Positions 21,801 through 29,847 of a stretch of 64,000 nt of DNA are shown in pieces. The notes under the pieces are model-generated. The model did no database searches. It worked only from the letters and a program-made list of their open reading frames with translations, and was not told the DNA's origin. The DNA is from Stenotrophomonas terrae (GTDB lineage Bacteria > Pseudomonadota > Gammaproteobacteria > Xanthomonadales > Xanthomonadaceae): NCBI RefSeq assembly GCF_001431465.1, contig NZ_LDJJ01000044.1:1-64000 (forward strand), written 5' to 3'. The position numbers were made by a program, and so were the translations under genes. How positions within the stretch are numbered: position 1 is the stretch's first letter; each line of letters opens with the position of its first letter.

Positions 21801-24800
21801 TGTTCGGTGAAACGCCGCGCGACAGCAGCATCAGCGGCAAGGTGTGGCTGGATACGAACGATGACGGCATCGTTGGCTCAGGTGAGAACGGCCTGGGCGG
21901 GGTGACGGTGACGCTGGAAGGCACCGCGACCGATGGCACCAAAATCAGCGAAACAGTTACCACCAATCCAGACGGCAGCTACGCCTTTGTCGGCCTGCCG
22001 CCGGGCAACTACACGATTATCGAGCCGACCCAGCCCGCCAATACCGTGGACGGCAAGACCGTGCCCGGCAGCACCGGCGGAGCCGCTGGCAACCAGGGTG
22101 ATCCGGCATCGGTGATCAGCACGATCACGCTCGGTGTGACCACCCACTCGGTGGACAACAACTTTGCCGAGCTGCCGTCCGGCAGCATCAGTGGCCGTGT
22201 CTACAACGACAGCAACGACAACGGCGTCATCGAGGCTGATGAAGTTGGTTACGCCAATGTCGATGTGGTGCTGAGCGGCACCGACGACATGGGCGTGGCG
22301 GTCAACATGACGCTGAAGACCGACAAGAACGGCGCCTACAGCTTCGAAGGCCTGCGCCCGGGCACCTATGCGGTGACCGAGCCTACCCAGCCGCCGGCAA
22401 CGCTCAATGGCTTCACCACGCCGGGCTCCATCGGCGGGCAGCGCGTAGGCACTGCCACCGACAAGGCGACCGTGCCGTCGAAGATCAGCGCGATCACGCT
22501 GGCCATCGGCGCGAAGTCGATCGATAACAACTTCGGCGAGATCGGCGACTCACCGGACATGCTGGTGAGCAAGTCGTCCACCACGGTGAAGTTCACCGTC
22601 AACAATGTGGCCACCTACATCATCCGCGTGCGCAATGGCGGGCAGAAGCCGTCCTTCGGCGAGTACATCGTCAAGGATCGCCTGCCGGCTGGCCTGAGCC
22701 TAGCTGAAGTGCCGGCCGGCAATGGCTGGACCTGCTCCGGTGCGGTGGGCGATGCCCGCTTTGAATGCCGCAGTTCGGAAGTGGTCAAAGCCGGTGCCAC
22801 CTCGTTGTCGGACATCACCGTCAAGGCCAACGTCTCGGCCCAAGCGGCCAAGGCCGGTACCGTCAACAACGCGGTGCTGATCGAAGGCGGTGGCGAGAAT
22901 GAGTTCCGCACCCCGACCACCACCGAACGCAGCACCTTTGAAGGTGATGTCAGCAAGCTGCCGGTGTGCGATACCGCCATCACCCAGAACGTCTGCCGCG
23001 TGCCCAACCAGGTGCAGCTGTCGTCCTCGGTTGGCGGCACCGTGTGGTTCGATATCGGTGGCGATGACACCCTGCTCGACGGCGGCGATGAGCGCCTGCA
23101 TTCGTGGATCGTGGAACTGGTTGATGCGACCAGCGGTGCGGTGAGCAAGAGCACCGTCACTGCCGCCGATGGCAGCTATCGCTTTGGCGATGTGATCCCG
23201 GGCCAGAAGTGGAACCTCCAGTTCCGCGATCCGGTGTCCGGCGTGCTGTGGGCGTGGCCGGTCAACAAGGAAACCGCCGGTGGCATGGGCGTGTCCTGTG
23301 ATGCCGACAAGGCCATCAGCGGCAGCACCGCCTCGGCCTGTCGCATCAGCGAGAACGGCTCCAGCCAGCTGCAGGTTGTGCTTGAGGCCGGTGTGCATAT
23401 GCCGCAGCAGAGCCTGCCGGTGGATCCTTCGGGCGTGGTCTATGACGCCATCACCCGTGATCCGGTGCCGGGCTCGATCGTGACCCTGTCGCCGGTTGGC
23501 GTATGCAATGGCTACGACCCGAAGACCGCAGTGCTCAATTCCATGGCTGGCGGCTACAGCATCGAGGGCAATGCGATCTCGATGACGGTGGGCAACAGCG
23601 GCTACTACCAGTTCATGTTTGGACCGGCCGCGCCGGCACGTTGTGAGTTCCGCCTGACGGTGACGCCGCCAAGTGGCTACAAGTTCGCGTCAACGATGAT
23701 CCCGTCCCAGGATGGTTCGCTGTCCCCGGCCGGTGCAGCCGGCACCAGCCATCTGGTGCAGCCGCAGGCCAACGCGCCGACCGGTGCGGTGGGCACGCCT
23801 ACCCAGTACTGGCTGACCCTGTTCGCAGGTTCGGCGACGGCCGGCATCGTGCACAACCACATCCCGCTGGATACCGCTGAAGCCACCGGCCTGGTCATCA
23901 GCAAGACCGGTGACCGCCAGACCGCTGAAATCGGTGACACGGTGCAGTACACCATCACCGTGCGGCAGACCGCCGGCAGCGCACTGGCCACGGTCAACAT
24001 CGTCGACACGCTGCCGCGTGGCTTCACCTATATCGACGGCACTGGCCGTGTCGGTGGGCGTGCGGTGGACAACCCGCTGGGCAAGCCGGGCCCGCGCCTG
24101 GGCTTCAACCTGGGGCCGATCGATGTGGGCGGCCAGCTGGTGCTGACCTACCGCGTGCGTGTCGGCGTCGGTGCGCAGCAGGGTGATGGCGTCAACCGCG
24201 CGCAGGCACACGGCTGCTCGATCAATGGTGGCTGTATCGATCCGGTCGGCCTGACCCCGGTGCCGGGCTCGGTGCCGTCCAACCGTGCCGAGTACCGCGT
24301 GCGTGTCACCGGTGGCGTGTTCACCGAGGAAGCCTGTGTGCTGGGCAAGATCTTCGTGGACTGCAACAACAACCACGTGCAGGACCGCGAAGAGCTGGGC
24401 ATTCCGGGCGTACGCATGTACTTCTCCAACGGCACCTGGATGATTTCCGATTCCGAAGGCAAGTACAGCTATTGCGGCCTGACCCCGCAGAGCCACACCT
24501 TGAAGGTGGATCCGTCCACCTTGCCGGTGGGCGCCCGCCTGACCACCAGCAGCAACCGCAACCTGGGTGATGCCGACAGCCTGTTCCTCGATCTGAAGAA
24601 CGGTGAGCTGCACCGCGCCGACTTCGTCGAGGGCAGCTGCTCCAACCCGCTGCTGGAGCAGGTGAAGGCGCGTCGTACCCAGGGTGAGGTGCGCGCACCG
24701 GAAACCGAAACCGGGCAGTCGCAGCTGCGTTTTGACAGCAAGCCAGCCCGTGCGCCGCAGCAGGCCACGGACTCGTCCAAGCAGGGACCGATCGTGCAAC

Positions 24801-24850
24801 CCCGACCCAACCCGCCGTCCGCGGCGGCCCAGCAGGAGGTGCAGCCATGA
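15818..24850 (+). CDS. Giant secreted repeat protein with DUF11 and SdrD_B-type domains
   Basis: About 3010 residues. The GTG at 15818 is chosen because GAGG lies 8 nt upstream and the signal peptide then follows sensibly (cleavage near AQA57); an ATG at 15710 is open but lacks this context. After a unique N-domain come about seven DUF11-like units (starting near residues 223, 352, 487, 664, 829, 1009, 1187; signature VTNKGP). About seven SdrD_B/Cna_B-like units follow (near 1363, 1505, 1627, 1747, 1875, 2003, 2122) with calcium-type loops such as DSNDNGVIEADE. More DUF11 units lie near 2245 and 2690. A Cys-containing C-terminal module begins near 2838, then a Pro/Gln-rich tail. It looks like a long surface stalk or adhesin; no sortase signal or autotransporter barrel is present. 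The stop overlaps the next gene (ATGA). Confidence 0.85.
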   Translation: MNKQFKQDSDVSHSFDVPTTGRPSRSWLRKACHGGLRGLAALGLMAGLMAAAPAAQAYNVGLSSFQDSTSPWLMANGDPSGTNEGSNLTPLGGIVVYDAVIANIEASSVSGIAAVFDMAPGMTVYEIPSNCTSQTASSGALRIVCEFTSLPALGTEAFQLKMATSGMAKSVVGVHGAVGLTNQVPALNESVQALDPATHAFFQGDSNTSNNKLSDNTTLTDSADLELVKTSNPAAPGSVIGGGEVTYTLTVTNKGPGPASNFNVRDSLPSGFTVVAGSFQGAGAGWAWNAATTTATHATGLAANASTTFSFKAKADISAGDVTNHALVTSVGTIDTQPNNNPAQADTRVRAGADLGVDIAWSKSPATTDQPLDLKITVTNKGPETVNDAVIKGSLPAGMPWAGVDVSQAPSWACVPDVAGADPVLFTCTRQPGFSKSASGEVITINSTAPATPGDYTASATVDSALLEDPVTTNDSDSATVSVLADGADLELGKSKVNLQSLTDPGLAPNKVPAGNTVASDMLSTLTLHNNGPADVIGNAEIQELLAEGEEFKGVYNGNFDCAAVPAAWSSGVRQLVTCTLKAAAYPFKLGQTEPLRLVTRARELPTGGAGALLVNNACTGGTMPNGYVGSAIANEPTTSTGVNADKVTANDCANGDGVAVTQGVANLRVSKETRAPNSGDRVLKVTDTEMSYIITVTNTGDATTGVVVNDKIPGWSSFTKATVTNTANWDCTAVETVICRSNATVMASGAVNTITIKLTHTDDVSPGFLVDSVGKVLACPNAPPVATNQPHFHCNTVGVGIDGTQPNSLGEGDWTDNYASDWVSAERYANMKTQSKTITTGRDDGQAGVNSVYRVEYRNDGPSAVPGVVMRDTFKLLAGDAGFVLIEAKTAGGATCTVVSKDPGITELQGQGGMSYSNTNSALVQNLTVACPAVDFTAGSAQTLNITIRPNVNSGNTGRYFDNTGNFIISTGTGADYHGSDANGDFIYNSNTNVSDDTQDATLTFKQGEADLAVQKKDVFDTFKDPIGYDGTQPAKNVLTYMLEVTNGGPSIATNVIANDWLTPPAGKTVSFVGASATSSTSDADYGSTLCAVQGPATVTGNAAKTEKLHVLCTLPGAGYGANNAPGVISSTTGQNKSYVYLRYRYETEPGASGDTVNNQVVVSSSERDPQGGNNDVTETTTLYMTADMGVVKTMVATEPSVDPRVALPPSVGVVSIEQNFWYVLTATNHGSGQSLARDRAQANGGGGTVIVDTLPAGVVVTEPGEIRWQKIGPAFTGATPNGSGLCTLASRTITCEVGDVTFASGNLGTVRIIVPSRWNALPPGSTAPLGTSNNTAKVTTEQIDPNPVNDSTTVPLDVVNLSIAGVVFVDSNGGASDGIKQGAETGINGVTITLSGKDLNGATVTRTLTTANGGAYRFDNLPPSDEAGYTVTQNHVAGYSNGLVAPPTSGSDSATFNPGSYLAAVDSTYVAVVTPGVVANLGTIGTKGATAINYNFPKVQAVTLSGYVYADIGLNYVRDGSDPAISSATVELLDASGNKIATETTDQYGYYEFTELHPGLTYSLREPLPAGYQDLPAAINPGKIGGVLCTTCSTQTVAANASRIDNIKLVAGSGTEFNFGEAQVASVAGVVYVDREDPTGTGLYDGNGTYNSGVDRGLAGVAIALYDESGVTLLSETTTDASGAYGFVDFNKAAGKVVAGAKYTIRQTQPVALRSGKEANSNVINTVMVPATGLLGQNFGEIAGSISGRIYLDTANDGVYSAADEDLNGVSVSLGANTLNVFGEAVAAQQTVAGKYVFRDLPNGTYAVTEQTQPLYKTVTTLNGATNAGSVSAGGTAGLATSKSVVPSAITGIAIAAGGSSPDNNFGEILPVSVAGTVFMDVNNDGVMSGAAEVGLDGVLIQLTGVDDLGQVTTTMVVPVNTANGGTFLFEGLRPGTYVLTEPNQPTGTANGITTAGTVSNIASGTATPVTTLPSAISAINLTVPGSASIDNLFGETPRDSSISGKVWLDTNDDGIVGSGENGLGGVTVTLEGTATDGTKISETVTTNPDGSYAFVGLPPGNYTIIEPTQPANTVDGKTVPGSTGGAAGNQGDPASVISTITLGVTTHSVDNNFAELPSGSISGRVYNDSNDNGVIEADEVGYANVDVVLSGTDDMGVAVNMTLKTDKNGAYSFEGLRPGTYAVTEPTQPPATLNGFTTPGSIGGQRVGTATDKATVPSKISAITLAIGAKSIDNNFGEIGDSPDMLVSKSSTTVKFTVNNVATYIIRVRNGGQKPSFGEYIVKDRLPAGLSLAEVPAGNGWTCSGAVGDARFECRSSEVVKAGATSLSDITVKANVSAQAAKAGTVNNAVLIEGGGENEFRTPTTTERSTFEGDVSKLPVCDTAITQNVCRVPNQVQLSSSVGGTVWFDIGGDDTLLDGGDERLHSWIVELVDATSGAVSKSTVTAADGSYRFGDVIPGQKWNLQFRDPVSGVLWAWPVNKETAGGMGVSCDADKAISGSTASACRISENGSSQLQVVLEAGVHMPQQSLPVDPSGVVYDAITRDPVPGSIVTLSPVGVCNGYDPKTAVLNSMAGGYSIEGNAISMTVGNSGYYQFMFGPAAPARCEFRLTVTPPSGYKFASTMIPSQDGSLSPAGAAGTSHLVQPQANAPTGAVGTPTQYWLTLFAGSATAGIVHNHIPLDTAEATGLVISKTGDRQTAEIGDTVQYTITVRQTAGSALATVNIVDTLPRGFTYIDGTGRVGGRAVDNPLGKPGPRLGFNLGPIDVGGQLVLTYRVRVGVGAQQGDGVNRAQAHGCSINGGCIDPVGLTPVPGSVPSNRAEYRVRVTGGVFTEEACVLGKIFVDCNNNHVQDREELGIPGVRMYFSNGTWMISDSEGKYSYCGLTPQSHTLKVDPSTLPVGARLTTSSNRNLGDADSLFLDLKNGELHRADFVEGSCSNPLLEQVKARRTQGEVRAPETETGQSQLRFDSKPARAPQQATDSSKQGPIVQPRPNPPSAAAQQEVQP

Positions 24851-27800
24851 GCCGCACCGCCCTGCGCAAAATGCCGCGCGTAAGCCTGCTGGCCTGCGCG
24901 CTGGCCACCGCCTCGCTGCCGGTACTGGCCCAGAACGTGGGCAGCAGCACCCGTTTCACGCCGGTCAACGGCGACAGCACAACGCTGTATCCGCGTTCGC
25001 TGACTACTCTTGATGCGCCGCCGGAAGTGGTGGCGGCGCGCTCGGGTGAGGTCGATTACAGCCGCAATGCCGGTGTCGACCGTGTCTCGGTGGAAGTGGA
25101 CCGCGATGGCTTGCCGGCCGATGGCCAGACCCCGGTGCACATCACCGTGCATCTGCTCGGCGCCGACGACAAGCCGCTGGCGGGCAAGTCCTTCGTCACC
25201 ATCGAGAACAGCGGCGGTCGCATTCGTTTGCCGGGTTCGCGTACCGATGAGTTCGGCCCGGGTGCCAGCGACGCCGACAAGGTGATGCCGGGCGTGCAGC
25301 TGGAAGTCGAGAACGGCGTTGCCGAGTTCGACCTGATCGCCCCGCATGATCCGCAGGATGTATTGCTGCGCATCACCGCCGGTGGCGAAACCGCACAGGG
25401 AACCATTGGTTTCCTGCCGGAAATGCGCGACATGCTCGCCACCGGTCTGATCGAGGGTGTGCTGAACTTCCGCAACAAGTCCAACGCCAGCCTGATCTCG
25501 CCGGTGCAACACCACGATGCATTCGACCGCGACATCCGTCGCTGGGAGAAGCAGTTCAACAACGGCAAGGCCAGCGCCTCGGCGCGCACCGCGTTCTTCG
25601 TCAAGGGGCAGATCAAGGGTGAGTACCTGCTCACCGCCGCCTATGACTCGGACAAGGATGTGCGCGGCCGCCTGTTGCGCGACATCCAGCCGGAAGAGTT
25701 CTATCCGGTCTACGGCGACTCCTCCCTGCGCGGCTTCGATGCGCGCTCGGCCGAGCGCCTGTATGTGCGCGTGGACAACAAGCGCAGCTACCTGCTGTAC
25801 GGTGACTTCCAGACCGGCGACACCCTGGCGACCACCAGCGGCGTTGGCGGCAGTGGCCCGATCCCGCAGCGCAGCCTGAGCACCTACAACCGCACCGCCA
25901 CCGGCCTGGGCTGGCACTTTGAAAGTGAGCGCGTGCGCAGCAATGTGTTCGCCATCGAGGATTCGCTGCGGCAGATCATCGAGGAGTTCCGCAGCCAGGG
26001 CAGCGGCCCGTATGCGCTGCGCAACAACGCGGTGCTGGAAGGCAGCGAGCGCGTCGAGATGATCGTGCGTGACCGCAACCAGCCCTCGCGCATTGTTTCG
26101 GTCAAGGCGCTGGCACGCTTGGTGGATTACAGCTTCGAGCCGTTCTCCGGGCGCATCCTGCTCAACCAGTTCCTGCCTTCGTTCGACAGCGATCTGAATC
26201 CGGTCTCGCTGCGCATCACCTATGAACTGGATCAGCAGACCGAGAAGTTCTGGGTGGTCGGCGCCGATGGCCAGTACAAGCTGACCGACAAGCTCGAAGT
26301 CGGCGCATCGGCGGTCGAAGACCAGAACCCGTATGCCGAGTTCAAGATGGGCAGCGTCAACGCGGGTTATCGCTTCGGCCAGAACACCATGCTGGTGGCC
26401 GAGTTCGCGCGTACCCAGAGCGAGGTCAACACCAACTCGCTCAACCAGGTGACGTCGCAGGGTTTGAAGGATGTCACCGGTCAGGTTGAAGGCGACGCTT
26501 GGCGCGTCGAGTTCGCCCACGACGGTGACAAGTTCGACGCACGCCTGTTTGGTGCGCGTACCGATCCGGAGTTCAACAACCAGGCTTCGCCGCTGTACGG
26601 CGGTCGTGGCGAATACAGCGGCCGTATGTCCTACGCCGTTGGCCCGCGCCTGGAGCTGTATGTTGAAGCCCTGCGCAGTGAAGACCGCAACCCGGATGGC
26701 GGCAAGCGTGACGCCGGCGGCGCCGGTGTACGCATCGGTGCCACCGAGCGCCTGACCCTGGACTTCGGCCTGCGCAGCATCCGCGAAACCATCGGCATCA
26801 CCTCGCCGTGGTCGAGCACCGGCTACGGTTCGTTGTCCGGCCTGACCGGCGGCTTTGCCACCGGCTCGGGTGGTGGCGCGCTGGGCTATGGCCAGCAGGC
26901 GCTGGACCCGGCCACCGGCCTGATGGTGATCAACAGCGGCAGCAACGGCGACACCATGACCAGCGACCTGCCGGTAGGCACCAAGTTGGAATCGGACAGC
27001 GCCCGTGTCGGTATTGGTTACCGCTTCAACGACAAGTTCAGCGGCGGCGCCGAGTACGAACAGAGCGTCAGCGGCGAAGACCGCAACCGCGTTGCCGCCG
27101 GCATGGACTACCAGCTGTTCGAACGCAGCCGCATCTACGGCCGCTATGAAAAGCAGACCGGCCTGACCAGTGCCTACGGCATCACCACCACCGACCGCGA
27201 GGCCGATGCGCTGGTGTTCGGTATCGACAGCAGCTACATCCGCGACACCCAGGCATTCTCCGAGTACCGCCTGCGTGATGCGATCAGCGGCCGCGATGTG
27301 CAGGCGGCCTCGGGTATCCGCAACAACTGGGATATCGCCAAGGGCCTGCGTCTGAGCAGCTCGATCGAACGCGTCAATGTGGTGGCGGGCGATACCGGCG
27401 ACAGCACCGGCCTGGCGCTGGCCCTGGATTACAGTGCCAACCCCTTGTGGCGTGGCGCGATCCGTGCCGAGCACCGCATCTCCGAGGACGTGCCGGGCAC
27501 CACCGATGCCAATGAGGCCTTCAAGACCTCGTTGCTGCAGTTCATGGTTGCCCGCAAGCTGAGCCGCGATTGGACGTTGTTGGGCCGCAATTACCTGCTG
27601 GCCACCAACTACGAAGAACGCGGTGACGTGCTGCAGGACCGCTTCCAGCTCGGCCTGGCCTACCGCGACACCGACCGCAACCGGGTCAATGCTTTGATGC
27701 GTTACGAGTACAAGCTCGAGCGCGACGAAAGCGGCCTGACCCTGCTCAACGGCAACGTGGTGGATGGCACCAGCCAGGATGTACGCACCCGTGCGCACAT

Positions 27801-28227
27801 CGTCTCCACCCACGCCGACTGGCATCCGTCGCGGCCGTGGTGGCTGACCGGCCGCATTGCCGGCAAGTGGCAGCGCGACCAGTTCGCCTATGGCGACGGC
27901 AGCCGCGTCAACAGCAGCTTCAACGCAGTGCTGGTCTCTGGTCGTGTCGTGTATGACATCACCGAGAACTGGGATATCGGCGTGCTCGGCTCCACCTTCC
28001 GTGGCCAGTACGGCGCCAATCAGTTTGCCTACGGCATGGAAGTGGGCCGCCTGCTGCGGCAGAACCTGTGGCTGTCGGCCGGTTACAACTGGACCGGTTT
28101 TGAAGGCGACAGCGATCTCAATGGCTACGAGTACACGCAGCAGGGCTTCTTCCTGCGCCTGCGCTTCAAGTTCGACGAAGACCTATTCCGCCGGGACCCG
28201 GTCCGCTACCGCGACCCGGCCCGCTGA
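24847..28227 (+). CDS. Large outer-membrane barrel-like protein with N-terminal Ig-like domain, partner of the giant protein
   Basis: The 1126-residue protein has a signal peptide (cleavage near VLA28-QN). An Ig-like segment (about 77-175) resembles bacterial Ig-like Big_1 modules of invasins (DGLPADGQTPVHITVHLLGA). From about residue 230 to the end the sequence alternates polar and hydrophobic residues with many aromatic girdle positions and ends in FFLRLRFKFDEDLF plus a short tail, as in large outer-membrane barrels. No TonB plug was recognised. ATGA overlap with the giant gene indicates coupled translation, and an ompA-like gene follows. I infer it exports, anchors or caps the giant protein at the outer membrane; this is not established. 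It does not match a named family I can recall with confidence. Confidence 0.7.
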   Translation: MSRTALRKMPRVSLLACALATASLPVLAQNVGSSTRFTPVNGDSTTLYPRSLTTLDAPPEVVAARSGEVDYSRNAGVDRVSVEVDRDGLPADGQTPVHITVHLLGADDKPLAGKSFVTIENSGGRIRLPGSRTDEFGPGASDADKVMPGVQLEVENGVAEFDLIAPHDPQDVLLRITAGGETAQGTIGFLPEMRDMLATGLIEGVLNFRNKSNASLISPVQHHDAFDRDIRRWEKQFNNGKASASARTAFFVKGQIKGEYLLTAAYDSDKDVRGRLLRDIQPEEFYPVYGDSSLRGFDARSAERLYVRVDNKRSYLLYGDFQTGDTLATTSGVGGSGPIPQRSLSTYNRTATGLGWHFESERVRSNVFAIEDSLRQIIEEFRSQGSGPYALRNNAVLEGSERVEMIVRDRNQPSRIVSVKALARLVDYSFEPFSGRILLNQFLPSFDSDLNPVSLRITYELDQQTEKFWVVGADGQYKLTDKLEVGASAVEDQNPYAEFKMGSVNAGYRFGQNTMLVAEFARTQSEVNTNSLNQVTSQGLKDVTGQVEGDAWRVEFAHDGDKFDARLFGARTDPEFNNQASPLYGGRGEYSGRMSYAVGPRLELYVEALRSEDRNPDGGKRDAGGAGVRIGATERLTLDFGLRSIRETIGITSPWSSTGYGSLSGLTGGFATGSGGGALGYGQQALDPATGLMVINSGSNGDTMTSDLPVGTKLESDSARVGIGYRFNDKFSGGAEYEQSVSGEDRNRVAAGMDYQLFERSRIYGRYEKQTGLTSAYGITTTDREADALVFGIDSSYIRDTQAFSEYRLRDAISGRDVQAASGIRNNWDIAKGLRLSSSIERVNVVAGDTGDSTGLALALDYSANPLWRGAIRAEHRISEDVPGTTDANEAFKTSLLQFMVARKLSRDWTLLGRNYLLATNYEERGDVLQDRFQLGLAYRDTDRNRVNALMRYEYKLERDESGLTLLNGNVVDGTSQDVRTRAHIVSTHADWHPSRPWWLTGRIAGKWQRDQFAYGDGSRVNSSFNAVLVSGRVVYDITENWDIGVLGSTFRGQYGANQFAYGMEVGRLLRQNLWLSAGYNWTGFEGDSDLNGYEYTQQGFFLRLRFKFDEDLFRRDPVRYRDPAR

Positions 28228-28237
28228 GGACGACACC

Positions 28238-29257
28238 ATGACCTTTATGCAAACCAAGAACCGTCCGCTGCGCAGCTTGCTGGCAGTTGCTGTCTTCGCT
28301 GTCGCCGGTACCGCCGGCGCCCAGCAGACCCAGCTCAACCCGCAGGCCAAGCGCATCAGCGACGAAGCCATCCACGCCGACCTGGAGTCCTACGAGGCGA
28401 CCCAGGGCCGTATCCAGGCATTGAACGATGGCGGTCGCCCGATCCGCGACTACCACCTGTCCAAGGCGCAGTGCTGGCTGGACGTGTCCTTCCACGAATA
28501 CACCCGCAACGACCGCAGCGCCTTCCCGCAGGAAGCGCTGACCGAGTCGGAGAAGTTGATCGTGGACATGGAGAACGGCGTCTCGCCGATCCCCACCGAC
28601 ACCGCCCTGGTCAACGACGCCAAGTACCTGCGTGCCGACCTGTGGCAGCGCCTGAAAGTCATCCACGGCACGCCGGGCTTTGCCTGTGCATCGCAGAAGG
28701 TGGCCTGTGGTGAAGTGGAGCTGGTGCATGCCGGCAACGAGTTCAACCAGCAGCAGTGGCGCCATTCCAAGCCCTATATCCAGATCGCCGAAGACCTGGT
28801 CAACGAGGCTGAGACCGCAGCGCGCCTGTGCGGCGTTGATCCGGCCGGCCCGGCGGTTGCACCGCTGGCAGCAGGCCCGCTGATCGCAAACGTGCTGTTC
28901 GAGTTCGACCGCGACGGTTACAAGGACATCCGCACCTACTCGCTGGAAAGCGTGGACCGCGCCTTGGCAACGATCAGCAACGAGAAGCGTGAACTGGCCG
29001 GGGTGACCCTGGTCGGCCATGCGGACCGGATGCAGGGCAATGGCTTCGACTACAACCAGGCGCTGTCCGAGCGTCGCGCCAAGACCGTGCGTGAGTTGCT
29101 GATCGGTCGTGGCGTGGCCGCTGACAAGATCCGCTACGAGTACCGCGGCGACACCCAGCAGGTGCAGCAGTGCGACGGCGTCAAGCCGCGTGCGGCACTG
29201 CTGGAATGCCTGCTGCCGAACCGCCGGGTGGAAGTGCGCTTCGAACTGGCGCAGTAA
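28238..29257 (+). CDS. OmpA-family peptidoglycan-binding protein, third gene of the surface-protein operon
   Basis: The 339-residue protein has a signal peptide ending near GTAGA28-QQ. A distinct N-domain (about 30-210) contains Cys residues and the sequence LSKAQCWLDVSFHEYTRND. The C-terminal OmpA domain (about 214-339) carries VLFEFDRDG, a peptidoglycan-contact helix with NQALSERRAKTV, and the closing LPNRRVEV. It should bind peptidoglycan in the periplasm. The start at 28238 is supported by AGGA overlapping the upstream stop, 8 nt before ATG; the open frame running further upstream is a shadow. A strong terminator follows, marking the operon end. It probably anchors the barrel or giant protein to the cell wall. 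Confidence 0.9.
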   Translation: MTFMQTKNRPLRSLLAVAVFAVAGTAGAQQTQLNPQAKRISDEAIHADLESYEATQGRIQALNDGGRPIRDYHLSKAQCWLDVSFHEYTRNDRSAFPQEALTESEKLIVDMENGVSPIPTDTALVNDAKYLRADLWQRLKVIHGTPGFACASQKVACGEVELVHAGNEFNQQQWRHSKPYIQIAEDLVNEAETAARLCGVDPAGPAVAPLAAGPLIANVLFEFDRDGYKDIRTYSLESVDRALATISNEKRELAGVTLVGHADRMQGNGFDYNQALSERRAKTVRELLIGRGVAADKIRYEYRGDTQQVQQCDGVKPRAALLECLLPNRRVEVRFELAQ

Positions 29258-29281
29258 GTTTCAGTTTGAAGTGTGGATCGA

Positions 29282-29317
29282 CAACGCCCCGGCACTGCCG
29301 GGGCGTTGTTCGTTTTT
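29282..29317 (+). terminator. Rho-independent terminator of the surface-protein operon
   Basis: CAACGCCCCGGC pairs perfectly with GCCGGGGCGTTG around ACT, followed by TTCGTTTTT. It lies 24 bp after the ompA-like stop. Confidence 0.95.
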
Positions 29318-29360
29318 GGGAGTCAAACATGCGTCGCCAACCGCGCATGCGCCGGCCTTT

Positions 29361-29790
29361 GCCCCCCTCCCTTGCGCAAAGCGCAGGGGAGGGCGGGGGA
29401 GGGGTAGGCGAGCGCAGCTCGAAGCTTTGTGCTTCGAACAAGACGGGCATGCCAGCAATGAAACGCCCATCTGCTGCTGCCAAAAGCACCCCTCCCCAAC
29501 CCTCCCCTGTGCTTCGCACAAGGGAGGGAGCCAAGCTGCAGCCGAAGTAATCTCCGCAAGCTCGCAATCTGCCCCCTCCCTTGCGCAAAGCGCAGGGGAG
29601 GGCTGGGGAGGGGTAGGCGAGCGCAGCTCGAAAGCTTTGTGCTTCAAAAAGTACGCGGCATGCCAAACAGCAAGAACGCCAGCTGCCATAGCGAACAGCA
29701 CCCTCCCCAACCCTCCCCTGTGCTCCGCACAAGGGAGGGGGCCAAAGCAAAAGCCCGCTCGAGCTTTGCCCGCTCGCAATCCGGCCCCAA
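29361..29790. repeat. Tandem duplication (~210 bp) of a CCCTCCC/GGGAGGG palindromic cassette
   Basis: Two imperfect copies start at 29361 and 29571 with CCCTCCCTTGCGCAAAGCGC. Each continues through GGTAGGCGAGCGCAGCTCGA and then the inverse CCTCCCCAACCCTCCCCTGTG. They fill most of the 590-bp gap between the surface-protein operon terminator and the hybrid kinase gene. ORFs running through this stretch are not credible. Confidence 0.85.
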
Positions 29791-29847
29791 ACCCCCAATC
29801 CTGCGGAATGGCTACACTGGCCCGGCTAAGTCGCATGGGAACTACCC

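Noticed and set aside
24469-27825. A 1118-codon minus-strand frame opposite the giant-protein operon
   Set aside because: Low-complexity shadow composition and no recognisable family, while the plus strand has signal peptides, overlaps and ribosome-binding sites.
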